From Pradoshia sp. D12 (GTDB lineage: Bacteria > Bacillota > Bacilli > Bacillales > Pradoshiaceae): DNA of 64,000 nucleotides. This document shows, piece by piece, positions 44,305-53,693 of this stretch (within the stretch, counting starts at the first letter, position 1; each line of letters starts with the position of its first letter). The stretch spans positions 647,501 to 711,500 of the forward strand of contig NZ_CP044545.1 of the NCBI RefSeq assembly GCF_008935075.1, written 5' to 3'. A program made the translations under genes and the position numbers. The notes under the pieces are model-generated. The model ran no database searches and was not told where the DNA came from. It saw nothing but the letters and a program-made list of their open reading frames with translations.

Positions 44305-46032
44305 TTAACTGGACTTCTTGGTATTACTATTTTTTGTTTTATTATAAATTGCTATTGTCACATAAATAAGGATCAAAATGAGTTGACCGGCCATGGTTTC
44401 AACTGTTGGATAAAAACCAATTTGATTGAACACGGGTAATTGGTGAATGACGGTCGTCGGCAATATATTGGTGAGCTGTAATGTATGAATGCTTGAACCG
44501 ATGATTTTAAATGCCAATACATAGATGAAAATGGTGGCTACAAAGAAAAATTTATGCACTTGGATTCGTACACTCATTTTGAATAATATAAAGGCAACAA
44601 GAGCCAGAATGGCTAATGCAATGATAATACCGAGGGTAAAATCAAACATCGGCATGTTGGGGGCAATACCCACGTAAAAAATAATAGTTTCCGCTCCTTC
44701 ACGGAAAACAGATAAAAACGATACAGTAGCCATGGCAAACACAGATTGTTTTGAGATGGCCTGTCCCATTTGCTTCGATAAATAAGAGTTCCAGGATGCA
44801 ACATTAGATTTGTTATGAAGCCATCCCCCGACCCCAATCATCATGGCAGCGGCAATTAGTCCGACATAGCCCTCCAAGATTTCGCGGCTCGTATTAACGG
44901 TCAATGAATTAAAGATGAACGATAATGCCACAGCGGCTACTGCAGATACAAGGACCCCTAAAAGAGCACCCATATAAATCCATCGAGCCATGTGCTCCTG
45001 ATTCGATTTCTTCAGGAATGATACGAGTACCATAATAATAAGAAGTGCTTCCAAACCTTCACGTAATAAGATCAATGCAGAATCCCAAAAAGTATAATCG
45101 CTATCTTCCTGCAATAATTGGATTTCTGTTTTGAAATTAGATAATTGGTTAGTGATCGAATCTGTATCTATAGTATCCTTCGTTAATTCACTGACCAGAA
45201 TTGGTAAATCACTTTCCAAGTTTGTATATAAGGAACTGTTGCGGGTAGAAACCTCCATTTCAATGTTCGGCCAAACAATAATGAATTCCGTCAAAGCATC
45301 ACTGGCCTCGTCAAACTTTTCCATATCAATTGCCTGCAAGGCATCATCAATATGATTAATTAACGTTTGGAGTGAGTAACTTCCTTCTTCAACAGCAATA
45401 TCTTCACCTGCCAAAAATTGTTCAATGGACGCTTTAAACGCTGCATATTGACTTGCTACAAGGGGTAAGTCTGGGTCTTCGCTTGCCAATGTGATGCGGA
45501 TAAAAGCTAACTGTGTTTCAATTTGTCCATACATACCTACACTTTGATCACGTACAGGCTGTTCGTATTGATTCCATTTTCCATTAAGAACATTGTATGC
45601 TGGTAGAATCTTTTCATAGTCGTCCGTGGCTAATGCTTCTTCAAATTGCCTCATAAAAGGTGTATACTTCGTTTCAAACTCTTTCCGTTCTGCTTCCTCA
45701 TCAACTGGATTTTCAAGTTTTTCTAATTGAGAAAGAGTTGTTGATAGCTGCATGATTGTCTTAACCCGTTCTTCTTGTGTTGAAGATTCAAGTACCGCGT
45801 TTAGTGCATCATCAACAGCTCTTTTTGCTTCCTTCTGTTCGGAAGTCACCGATGCCCAATTTTCTGCAAACTTATCTATAGCTTTTTGGGTTTGTTCGTC
45901 ATTTCCTTGCTTTGCATTAATTAATGCATCACTAATTGATATGTAAAAAGAGCTGTAGGATGTAGCAGCTGAAGCTGGCAAGGCTACAAGCATACAAACT
46001 AGAAAACTACAAATTTGTAAAAAGCGCTTCAC
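44305..46032 (-). CDS. efeU: Iron permease EfeU (FTR1 family)
   Basis: 575 residues. Signal peptide ending ASA near residue 23, then a ~330-residue extracytoplasmic helical domain, then an FTR1 permease of about seven helices with both REXXE iron motifs: LREGLEALL near residue 330 and FREGAETIIF near 445. It imports ferric or re-oxidised ferrous iron. The GTG start (46032) overlaps the efeB stop by 26 bases and has GGGAG upstream. Last gene of the efeO-efeB-efeU operon; B. subtilis has the same three genes in a different order. Confidence 0.93.
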   Translation of the reverse strand: MKRFLQICSFLVCMLVALPASAATSYSSFYISISDALINAKQGNDEQTQKAIDKFAENWASVTSEQKEAKRAVDDALNAVLESSTQEERVKTIMQLSTTLSQLEKLENPVDEEAERKEFETKYTPFMRQFEEALATDDYEKILPAYNVLNGKWNQYEQPVRDQSVGMYGQIETQLAFIRITLASEDPDLPLVASQYAAFKASIEQFLAGEDIAVEEGSYSLQTLINHIDDALQAIDMEKFDEASDALTEFIIVWPNIEMEVSTRNSSLYTNLESDLPILVSELTKDTIDTDSITNQLSNFKTEIQLLQEDSDYTFWDSALILLREGLEALLIIMVLVSFLKKSNQEHMARWIYMGALLGVLVSAVAAVALSFIFNSLTVNTSREILEGYVGLIAAAMMIGVGGWLHNKSNVASWNSYLSKQMGQAISKQSVFAMATVSFLSVFREGAETIIFYVGIAPNMPMFDFTLGIIIALAILALVAFILFKMSVRIQVHKFFFVATIFIYVLAFKIIGSSIHTLQLTNILPTTVIHQLPVFNQIGFYPTVETMAGQLILILIYVTIAIYNKTKNSNTKKSS

Positions 46033-47254
46033 CTAAATAACTCCCTTTTTCAACACCAGGGAAGCAGGCAAAAATGGCGCTGCCTCGATGTGTAATATAT
46101 TCATTTAATTTATCGTTACGGCCTAAACTATTTTGAATGTCGATAAATTGTTGCGGATGTTTTTGGAACGAGATAAACAGTAAGCCAGCATCATAAGCCC
46201 CGGTGTTTGACATAATGCCTGAAGAATAAGAAAAAGAACGGCGGAGAATCTTTTGCTTTGCTAATCGTGCAAGATGGACATGGGATGTTTCCGGAACAAT
46301 GTAGTTGCCATTTGCATCTTTCTCTAATTCATTAAAATCGTCAAATTCATCTTTCTTACCGAATGCCGCTCCGCTTTCACGATAGCGGCCAAATGTTGCC
46401 TCCTGCTGATGTAAGCTGGTCCGATCCCATGTTTCCAAATGCATTTGAATGCGACGATAAACCAAATATGTTCCATTTACCAGCCAACTTTTCGATTCAC
46501 CGGATTGAATCCATACAGAATCATTATATTCACTGTTTTTGGCAGGATTAACCGTACCATCTTTAAATGCAAATAAGTTGCGCGGTGTACTTCCATCGCG
46601 TGGAATGGCATTAAAACCAGATTGAGACCATTTGCTTCTGACCTTCCCGTTTGCCGCACGAACCAAATTCCGTACGGCGTGAAATGCTATTTGAGGATCA
46701 TTGGCACATGCTTGTATGCAAATATCTCCGCCATTGTATGCTTCATCTAATTGATCTTTTGGGAAATGCGGCAAATCCATCAATTCTTTCGGCCTTAAAT
46801 GCTGAATGTTAAGATTTTTATTATCGAATAGAGAAGGACCAACCCCAAACGTTATAGTTAAGTTAGAAGCATCGATTCCCATGGCTTCACCAGTATCAGT
46901 GGGAGGGATGTGACCGTTAGTGGAAGGTTCGACGATTTGTTCACCATTCATTAACCGAACAGTAAGAGATGTCCACAATTTAAATAATTGGCGCAATTCC
47001 TCTTTTGATTCTACTAAAACGTCCAATGCGGCAAAGTATATATGGCCTTGTAAAGGGCTTGTGATACCGGATTGATGGCGTCCATAAAATGCAATTTTGT
47101 TTTTTACAGACTGGTTATCATCCAAGGAAGGTTGCAACTCATAGCCTAAAGCATTCATCGTGGAACCCAATCCGCTTGCACCGATAACCATTCCTGTTGC
47201 TCCGATGCTAGTTAATTTCAACATCTCGCGTCTTGTCATTTTGTTAGTAGACAA
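46007..47254 (-). CDS. efeB: Dye-decolourising haem peroxidase EfeB, Tat substrate
   Basis: 415 residues. The N-terminus has a Tat signal (TRREMLK, then a hydrophobic stretch to about residue 35). DyP motifs: AFKDGTVNP near residue 230 (catalytic Asp) and the proximal haem His in ETSHVHLAR near residue 320. In EfeUOB it oxidises ferrous iron for uptake through EfeU, in line with B. subtilis YwbN. The start is TTG 47254 with AAGGGTGAG five bases upstream; ATG 47239 is an alternative. No tatA/tatC gene is in the window. Confidence 0.93.
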   Translation of the reverse strand: MSTNKMTRREMLKLTSIGATGMVIGASGLGSTMNALGYELQPSLDDNQSVKNKIAFYGRHQSGITSPLQGHIYFAALDVLVESKEELRQLFKLWTSLTVRLMNGEQIVEPSTNGHIPPTDTGEAMGIDASNLTITFGVGPSLFDNKNLNIQHLRPKELMDLPHFPKDQLDEAYNGGDICIQACANDPQIAFHAVRNLVRAANGKVRSKWSQSGFNAIPRDGSTPRNLFAFKDGTVNPAKNSEYNDSVWIQSGESKSWLVNGTYLVYRRIQMHLETWDRTSLHQQEATFGRYRESGAAFGKKDEFDDFNELEKDANGNYIVPETSHVHLARLAKQKILRRSFSYSSGIMSNTGAYDAGLLFISFQKHPQQFIDIQNSLGRNDKLNEYITHRGSAIFACFPGVEKGSYLGEALFTNL

Positions 47255-47266
47255 CGATACTCACCC

Positions 47267-48151
47267 TTATTCTAAAATGATCCCCATTTGGCTCAATGGT
47301 TCACCTAGTTGATTGACGGCTGTGGCTAATGCATTTGTATCTTTTTTCGTCAATTCATTGTATGATACATAGCCGCCATCAGCTGTTTCATATTTTGATA
47401 ATAATTCATCGAGCTTAGCGAATTTCTCTTCTAGTGTAGTGACCAAGGCTTCATCTTTTGCTTCGATTTTATCATGTAAAATCTCGAAGATTTTTTCTGC
47501 CCCTTCAATATTTGCTTTAAAGTCATAAAGGTCTGTATGTGAGTAAATTTCTTCTTCACCTGTAATTTTTGAAGTGGATACTTCGTTCAATAAATCAACA
47601 GCACCAGTAATCATTAAATCCGGTTCTACTTCGACTGTTTGTACTAATGCATGCAATTCCTTTGTATCAGCTAATAATTGATTCGCGACTTCTTCATAAC
47701 CCTTAGTTGTGTTTTCAATCCATAATGCATACTCAAGTTTATGGTAGCCAGTCCATTCTTCTTCGCCTTTGCCTTCTTCCTGGATATCAGCCAGACGGCC
47801 ATCAATGCGTGGATCTAAGTCACCGAAGCTTTCCGCGATTGGCTCAGAGCGTTCAAAAAACATGCGCGCTTCAGGATATAATGCTTTCGCGGTTTCGATA
47901 TCTCCATCCAGGAACGTAGTAACAAATTTTTCAGTTTCGACTAGAAAAGAATCCATTTGTTCCAAAGCGAATGTTTTATAAGTATCCGTTTCGGTTTTCA
48001 AGTCGGCAACAGTTGTTTTAGTCGATGTTGTTTGGTCTGCCGGTGTTGCAGTGGAAGCTGTTTCTTCTTCTGTACCGCATCCAGCTAATAGTAGGGAGGC
48101 TGATAAAACAGCTGCTGACATCATATTGAATTTTATAGACTTAAATTTCAT
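47267..48151 (-). CDS. efeO: EfeO-type imelysin (M75) iron-binding lipoprotein
   Basis: 294 residues. Lipobox LLAGCG gives a lipid-anchored Cys near residue 25, followed by a Thr-rich linker and an EfeO imelysin domain with the metal motif HKLE in GYHKLEYALW near residue 137. Binds ferrous iron and passes it to EfeB/EfeU. It lacks the cupredoxin domain of Gram-negative EfeO. First gene of the operon, 12 bases before efeB, with a Fur-controlled promoter about 220 bases upstream. Confidence 0.92.
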   Translation of the reverse strand: MKFKSIKFNMMSAAVLSASLLLAGCGTEEETASTATPADQTTSTKTTVADLKTETDTYKTFALEQMDSFLVETEKFVTTFLDGDIETAKALYPEARMFFERSEPIAESFGDLDPRIDGRLADIQEEGKGEEEWTGYHKLEYALWIENTTKGYEEVANQLLADTKELHALVQTVEVEPDLMITGAVDLLNEVSTSKITGEEEIYSHTDLYDFKANIEGAEKIFEILHDKIEAKDEALVTTLEEKFAKLDELLSKYETADGGYVSYNELTKKDTNALATAVNQLGEPLSQMGIILE

Positions 48152-48370
48152 AATTTGTAACCTTCTCTCTAGAAATTGTTATTGTAGAGATAATAAAATC
48201 CTTCTTAGTGTCCTACCCAGCCAATTTTTGAAGTAATGAATAATTGATATACATATTAGATTGATTAGACCGAGTTATTAATAATACTTTTTTATCTATT
48301 CAAAAATTAAATGTGATAGATAAGTAGGAGAATAAGGATGATTGTCATTATCTGCTAGTATACAAACTAT

Positions 48371-48400
48371 ATGATATTGATAATCATTATCAATTGTCAA
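48371..48400 (-). promoter_or_regulatory. Fur-controlled promoter of efeOBU
   Basis: On the minus strand TTGACA (48400-48395) and TATCAT (48376-48371) are 18 bp apart. Between them lies GATATTGATAATCATTATC (48373-48391), which matches the 19-bp Fur box at 18 positions. Iron-loaded Fur would block the polymerase. Confidence 0.88.
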
Positions 48401-48487
48401 TTCAAAGTTTAAAAATAGGACTTTATACATGTCATAAAAATATTTTCGACAAACGTCATTAAAAAATATATTAGAAAATTATCGAAC

Positions 48488-48531
48488 TGAGAATCATTAT
48501 CATTGACAATGATTCTCAGTATTGCTAATAT
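48488..48531 (+). promoter_or_regulatory. Fur-controlled promoter of the giant subtilase gene
   Basis: A textbook sigma-A promoter, TTGACA (48503-48508), 17 bp, TAATAT (48526-48531), points toward the protease gene. Two 7-1-7 Fur boxes in inverted arrangement, TGAGAATCATTATCA (48488-48502) and TGACAATGATTCTCA (48504-48518), cover its -35. The predicted 5' leader is about 185 bases, with no obvious terminator. Confidence 0.85.
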
Positions 48532-48724
48532 TTAAACCGCAAATGACTGATATATGGTTATTTATGTATTGAGTGATGTACATGTCATCAGGTTGATTAG
48601 GAATTTTAGGGAGTAAGATCGAAGAAGTAAAAGGAGGAAGATATCTAGTTTCAAGAAAAATTTTCTGAAAATACTTAAAATTTTGTGACTTAAGATCTAT
48701 TTACACGAAAAGAGGAGTTTAAAG

Positions 48725-51700
48725 ATGGGGAAAAAGTTATTCAAAGGATTAACAGCAGCTACAGTGGCGTTCACATTTGCTATGCCGCTTGGGACAGTTT
48801 CAGCTAAAACAGTGCAAAAGACCCAAGTTGAGGTGCCTGCTATCGGCACTGCCAACAATGGCCAATTGATAGAATCAGAGGGGAATACAGCAACGAATGT
48901 ATCTTATGGTGGGAAAGCTAGTGAAGAACAAATAATCGTGAAATATAAAGATGAAAAAAGTTCTGCCAAATCCGTGGAGAAAGTTGAACAATTGGGTGGA
49001 GAAGTGGTAGAGACTACGGATGAAATGGCTCTTTATAAAGTGTCGGAAGAAAATGTTGAAACTTCGATCGAAAAGCTAGAAGAAATGGATAATGTGGAAT
49101 TTGTTGAAAAAAACACAATTTATTCAATTGAGGGTACAGTTAATGATACATACTTTGACAGTCAGTGGAACTTAGAAGCAATCAATGCTCCAAAAGCTTG
49201 GGAAGCAGTAGAGAACACAGATAGAGATGACGTAGTAGTGGCTGTCTTGGATACAGGTGTCCAAAGCTCTCATGAAGACTTGGAAGGCCGTGTGTCGGAA
49301 GAAGCTGCCACTTTCGTTGATGGATATGAAGAAACATTCGCAGGGGACGATAATGGCCATGGAACCTTTGTTTCCGGCATTGTTGCAGCAAATTCCAATA
49401 ATGAGAAGGGGATTGCTGGGGCAGCAGGCAACAACAACGTTAAAATTTTACCGGTTAAAGTCATGAGTAAATCGGGTGTTGGTGATGCTTATAATATTGC
49501 GAGAGGAATCCAGTATGCAATAGAGAAAAAGGTAGACGTCATCAACTTAAGTTTTAGCGGAGAATATAGCGAATCGGTCGATAAAGCTATACAGCAAGCC
49601 CATGAAGCGGGAATTGTTGTTGTAGCTGCTTCAGGTAACGGAGGCGGAAATGCAGATGTTTCGTATCCTGCAGCATTACCGAACGTTATTTCAGTTGGTG
49701 CCATTGCCGCCAAAGACCAAGTGTATGCGGGTTCTAACTATGGTAGTACATTGGATCTTGTGGCTCCTGGTGTAAGTGTTTTGAGTACATCGATTTCAGG
49801 GGATTTAGGCGATGAAAATGGTTATTACAAAACAGGTACCGGTACTTCTTATGCAGCGCCGCATGTAGCAGCAGTAGCGGCACTATATAAATTGGAAAAT
49901 CCAGAAGCCACTGCAACGGCAGTAGAAGAAGCTTTAACAACGACAGCCGTTGATATGAATGTGGAAGGATTTGATGAAAAAACAGGCTATGGAAAAGTCG
50001 ATGCACTAGCTGCTTTATCTGATGATGTAACGATCTCTCCCTTATCCTTTACCTTGCCAAAAGCGAATGCAATTGTTATTGGTAAAACAGCTATTCAAGC
50101 AGAATTAAATAATGTAACAGACGTTGTAAGTACAAGGTTTTATATCGATACAACGGATGAAACTAACTTGATCGGCACTGTCTCCGATACAGGCTCAACT
50201 ACTGTTTCTGTAGAATGGGATACAACGCAGGTTGCCGATGGTGAACATAAAATCATAGCTGTTACATATGATGAGAATGGAAATAAGATTACTCAAGCTG
50301 AGCGTTCTGTAAAGGTTCTTAACGAAGCGCAATCCGGTTATATGTTCAGTGTGAAAACACCGAATGATACTGTCGCGAAAGGCGCGGCCGTTCAGTTGTA
50401 CGAAAAAGTGAAAGCGAAGGATGGCGAGTATTCTTATTCATCACTTTGGTCCGGTGCAACAGACTCTGAGGGAGTTGTTCGTGTACCTAGTCATGTCGGT
50501 ACAGATTTAAAAAAACTTACAGTTGTCGTTCAAGGAAAATTTGATTCCGAAGAGGGTAATGCATGGTTCATGTATTCACGTGAAGTAAACAGCAGCGGCA
50601 CAGTGGAATTGTCCAGTGATAAAACGCAAGCGGTATCATTGAGAACACTTGGTGTAAATGGTGAAAACGTTGAAGAGGCACAATACTTCATTAAGATGAA
50701 AGATGAAGAAGGATTGGATATTACTGCCGATACAGCAATCAATGAAGAAAATGCAACAAAGTCCCCTGTTGTGTATTTGGATAAAGGTGCATACAGTCTT
50801 TACTCTTATTATAAACAAGATGGAGACACGTACTTTTTAACAAACTCTGATGCTTCGATTACGAGTAAAACATCGTCATTGGTCTTTGATAGTCGTGAAA
50901 CCGGTGAAATCGCTATCGATAATTCAGACGGAAAGCTTGTAAATGCAGTACTTTACTTGGATAACGAAGATGTGTCTGAAATTTTTGGTACATCTGAAGT
51001 ATTAACAGGCCAAAAATTTTTCGTAACAGCTGGTGAATATGATTATATTGTCGATGCAGAGGTCAAAGATCCTGATGGCGGTGAAAATTGGATTTATGTT
51101 TTAACGAATGATGACCAAACCGCTGTGGTTGAAAAAGGCGGAAAAACATCCATTAAAGCTGGTGGATCGCTTGAAATCAGTGAATTCCTACCGGATCAAG
51201 AGTCATTAAAACGGTATTATGCACAACGCGGATTGACATATATTGAGCGTACAAGTCCATATACGGCTTATAAGTTAGATGGTGCGATTTATACTAAGCA
51301 AGTATTCTCTGATGAATACGGAAATATGTTAGTCGGGATGTACCGTGGTTCGGTAGACCCAACAAACGCATTGTACAAGAAGAATGTTGAAACTGGCGAA
51401 ACGGTCATTATGGATGAGGAAAATACCGTAGCTGCTATAAACTTTGGTGACCTTTATCCAGTTTATCAAGTAAAGAGGGTTTCGGATGGCGAAATCATGT
51501 TAAATAGTTATACGAAAAACCCTACAAACCCAGCTAATCGTAGTTATTATTTTTATTCCTTCTGGGTACCGAATAGTTCAAAAGTGACAAACGGTGAGTA
51601 TGAGCTTTCATTAACATTGGATTCAAGCCCGCTTGCACCGAATGGTTTGAATAAGGCAATGACCATCGACATGCAAGATTCAGGTGTCAATGTAACATTA

Positions 51701-53503
51701 AAAGATGATCAAGATCAAAATAAAGCAACATACGTGACAATCAATCGAGTGGAAAAAGACGAACATGGCGAATATCAGTGGGTACAGGCATTTGGACGGA
51801 ATTCAGATTCTACAACGAAGGTATTATCCGTTCCTTCAAATCTTGAATTGAGTCAAGAGGAAAATGGAAACGTTGCAATCATCCGGTACACAACATCGAC
51901 TGGTGAGTTTGCGTATTTGTTCCGTCAATTTACTGATCTTGAGGAACTTTCTGTTCCGATAACCATCCCTGACAATATGCAAAAAGTCTCCATCTCTGCA
52001 ATGGATGGCAGTGAAAAACTGGATAATGTTTCTTCGAAGCTTTGGATGATTAAAAAGCCTGTTGAAGTAGATGGCGTAACCGTATATCCCACAGCAAACA
52101 ACTTGCAAAGTTACAAAAAAGAAGCGGTTTACTTAGAGCCAGGTTCATTTGTCATCGAAGGCAGCTATGTTACCCTGCCAAATGCGGATGGTGAAAAATC
52201 AAACTATTATTTCTTAGAAAACGATGTAGAAATCAAAGCTGACGATGAAAATCAAGTTATCTTCAATACGGAAGAATTAGCGGAAATTAAAATCGATGCA
52301 AATACTGAAGACTTCAAAGATGTTCGTGGAGCTATATTGTATCCATACAATCAATATAGCTCGGCATTTACAAAAACATTGCGAGTTGGCCATAAATTCT
52401 ATGTGCCAGCTGATATGGAAATGGACTTGCAGGTACAGCTTGGTTATGGAGATCCAGAATCAACTGATTATATCTGGAATTACTTCTTATATAAAGGTAC
52501 ACAAACATTCAGCGCTGATGAAAAGGTAAACTGGAAGGTAGGCGGCCAATTCAAGGCTTCCATTGCTTTAAAGGATAACAAACTGAAGCAAGGTGAACCT
52601 TTATCTGCCGATACATCCATTCAAGATGAATATGGAAATACCATTAGTTCGGTAATTGTGAATAAGACGTCTGATTATAGCATCGCGGAAAATCAGGAGA
52701 TTGTTTATGAACGTTTGGCGAATGGGCAAATCGTCGAAAAAGTGGGGACAACAGACAGTGGGAAATACCAGATAACTCATAGTGGTGTAACTGAAGCCAG
52801 TTCGGAAAGTGTAAAACCATTACTGCGTATATATAATAAAAAAGGTGAAATAGTAGTGGAACAATCCAATCTGGATTTCTATCAATCTGTTGAAGACTTA
52901 CCATTATCATTGAATACAGGCAGATATCGAGCTGAATTAGCGATGGCAGCAAGCCCCATGGGACCAATAACATCAAGTGAGAAGGAGGGATTATTTAAGG
53001 TTACAAAGAAAAAATATCCTCCAACCACTAAACCAAACGGGAACTGGTCAAGTGAAGATTTAACAGCCACTATGACTAAGAAGAAAAATGGTTTCTCGTT
53101 TACTTTTACAGAAGAGCAGTTGAATACAATCAAGGCATCGGATGTGGGAAAGGTAACATTAGTCACAAATACCGGTGTAAAGATTCAGGTTGATACAAGT
53201 GAGTTTAAAGAAAAATATGCAAATACTTTAACAATGAGTCTTTCATTGAAAAAAAACCGACTGATCTTTGGAGCTTCTACAAATGGTAAGAGCATTCACT
53301 TCTCGAACTATGTATTCATTAGTCTGCCTAAAGAAGAGCTTTCCGCTCCTCTTGAGAAAATAGTCATTTTACGTGAAGGACGAAAAGGAATTGAAGTGGT
53401 TCCTCACATTGTGACCGATGAAGGCATCGTGCTAAAAGTAAAACAGGGTGGACAATTCAAAATAAGCACAAACAAAAAAACTTTTCATAATAAACGTTCA
53501 TAA
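48725..53503 (+). CDS. Very large secreted subtilisin-like serine protease (S8)
   Basis: 1592 residues. Signal peptide 1-27, I9 propeptide about 68-136, S8 domain about 145-430 with Asp176 (AVLDTGVQ), His212 (NGHGTFVSG), Asn305 (ASGNGG) and Ser375 (GTSYAAPH), so catalytically complete. A short Ig-like segment (440-532) follows, then two tandem copies of a beta-rich ~440-residue unit (about 540-983 and 987-1426), and a C-terminal domain (1435-1585). No LPxTG, SLH or membrane helix is seen, so it is released or held by the C-terminal parts. ATG 48725 has GAGGAG upstream. Divergent from efeOBU behind a Fur-covered promoter. Confidence 0.93.
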   Translation: MGKKLFKGLTAATVAFTFAMPLGTVSAKTVQKTQVEVPAIGTANNGQLIESEGNTATNVSYGGKASEEQIIVKYKDEKSSAKSVEKVEQLGGEVVETTDEMALYKVSEENVETSIEKLEEMDNVEFVEKNTIYSIEGTVNDTYFDSQWNLEAINAPKAWEAVENTDRDDVVVAVLDTGVQSSHEDLEGRVSEEAATFVDGYEETFAGDDNGHGTFVSGIVAANSNNEKGIAGAAGNNNVKILPVKVMSKSGVGDAYNIARGIQYAIEKKVDVINLSFSGEYSESVDKAIQQAHEAGIVVVAASGNGGGNADVSYPAALPNVISVGAIAAKDQVYAGSNYGSTLDLVAPGVSVLSTSISGDLGDENGYYKTGTGTSYAAPHVAAVAALYKLENPEATATAVEEALTTTAVDMNVEGFDEKTGYGKVDALAALSDDVTISPLSFTLPKANAIVIGKTAIQAELNNVTDVVSTRFYIDTTDETNLIGTVSDTGSTTVSVEWDTTQVADGEHKIIAVTYDENGNKITQAERSVKVLNEAQSGYMFSVKTPNDTVAKGAAVQLYEKVKAKDGEYSYSSLWSGATDSEGVVRVPSHVGTDLKKLTVVVQGKFDSEEGNAWFMYSREVNSSGTVELSSDKTQAVSLRTLGVNGENVEEAQYFIKMKDEEGLDITADTAINEENATKSPVVYLDKGAYSLYSYYKQDGDTYFLTNSDASITSKTSSLVFDSRETGEIAIDNSDGKLVNAVLYLDNEDVSEIFGTSEVLTGQKFFVTAGEYDYIVDAEVKDPDGGENWIYVLTNDDQTAVVEKGGKTSIKAGGSLEISEFLPDQESLKRYYAQRGLTYIERTSPYTAYKLDGAIYTKQVFSDEYGNMLVGMYRGSVDPTNALYKKNVETGETVIMDEENTVAAINFGDLYPVYQVKRVSDGEIMLNSYTKNPTNPANRSYYFYSFWVPNSSKVTNGEYELSLTLDSSPLAPNGLNKAMTIDMQDSGVNVTLKDDQDQNKATYVTINRVEKDEHGEYQWVQAFGRNSDSTTKVLSVPSNLELSQEENGNVAIIRYTTSTGEFAYLFRQFTDLEELSVPITIPDNMQKVSISAMDGSEKLDNVSSKLWMIKKPVEVDGVTVYPTANNLQSYKKEAVYLEPGSFVIEGSYVTLPNADGEKSNYYFLENDVEIKADDENQVIFNTEELAEIKIDANTEDFKDVRGAILYPYNQYSSAFTKTLRVGHKFYVPADMEMDLQVQLGYGDPESTDYIWNYFLYKGTQTFSADEKVNWKVGGQFKASIALKDNKLKQGEPLSADTSIQDEYGNTISSVIVNKTSDYSIAENQEIVYERLANGQIVEKVGTTDSGKYQITHSGVTEASSESVKPLLRIYNKKGEIVVEQSNLDFYQSVEDLPLSLNTGRYRAELAMAASPMGPITSSEKEGLFKVTKKKYPPTTKPNGNWSSEDLTATMTKKKNGFSFTFTEEQLNTIKASDVGKVTLVTNTGVKIQVDTSEFKEKYANTLTMSLSLKKNRLIFGASTNGKSIHFSNYVFISLPKEELSAPLEKIVILREGRKGIEVVPHIVTDEGIVLKVKQGGQFKISTNKKTFHNKRS

Positions 53504-53630
53504 AGAGTATATTGAAGGAAGCGATTGATCTTAGGTCAGTTTTAACATTTTTGTTTGAAACAAAAGGCTGAATTTCATGTAAAGAGAAGTTTCTTTAAAA
53601 AAGAGATGGAGAGTATAGGTTTGATATAAT

Positions 53631-53687
53631 AAAAAAGACTGACGTTATGGCAGATGAAAATCGTGCCTTGCGTCAGTCTTTTTTATA
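53631..53687. terminator. Bidirectional terminator, subtilase and dtpT
   Basis: AAAAAGACTGACG (53632-53644) pairs with CGTCAGTCTTTTT (53671-53683). It lies between the convergent stop codons. Confidence 0.9.
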
Positions 53688-53693
53688 AGTTAA

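Noticed and set aside
48725-53503. Surface anchoring of the subtilase by LPxTG or SLH domains
   Set aside because: The C-terminus was read to the stop; no LPxTG, hydrophobic tail or SLH repeats are present.
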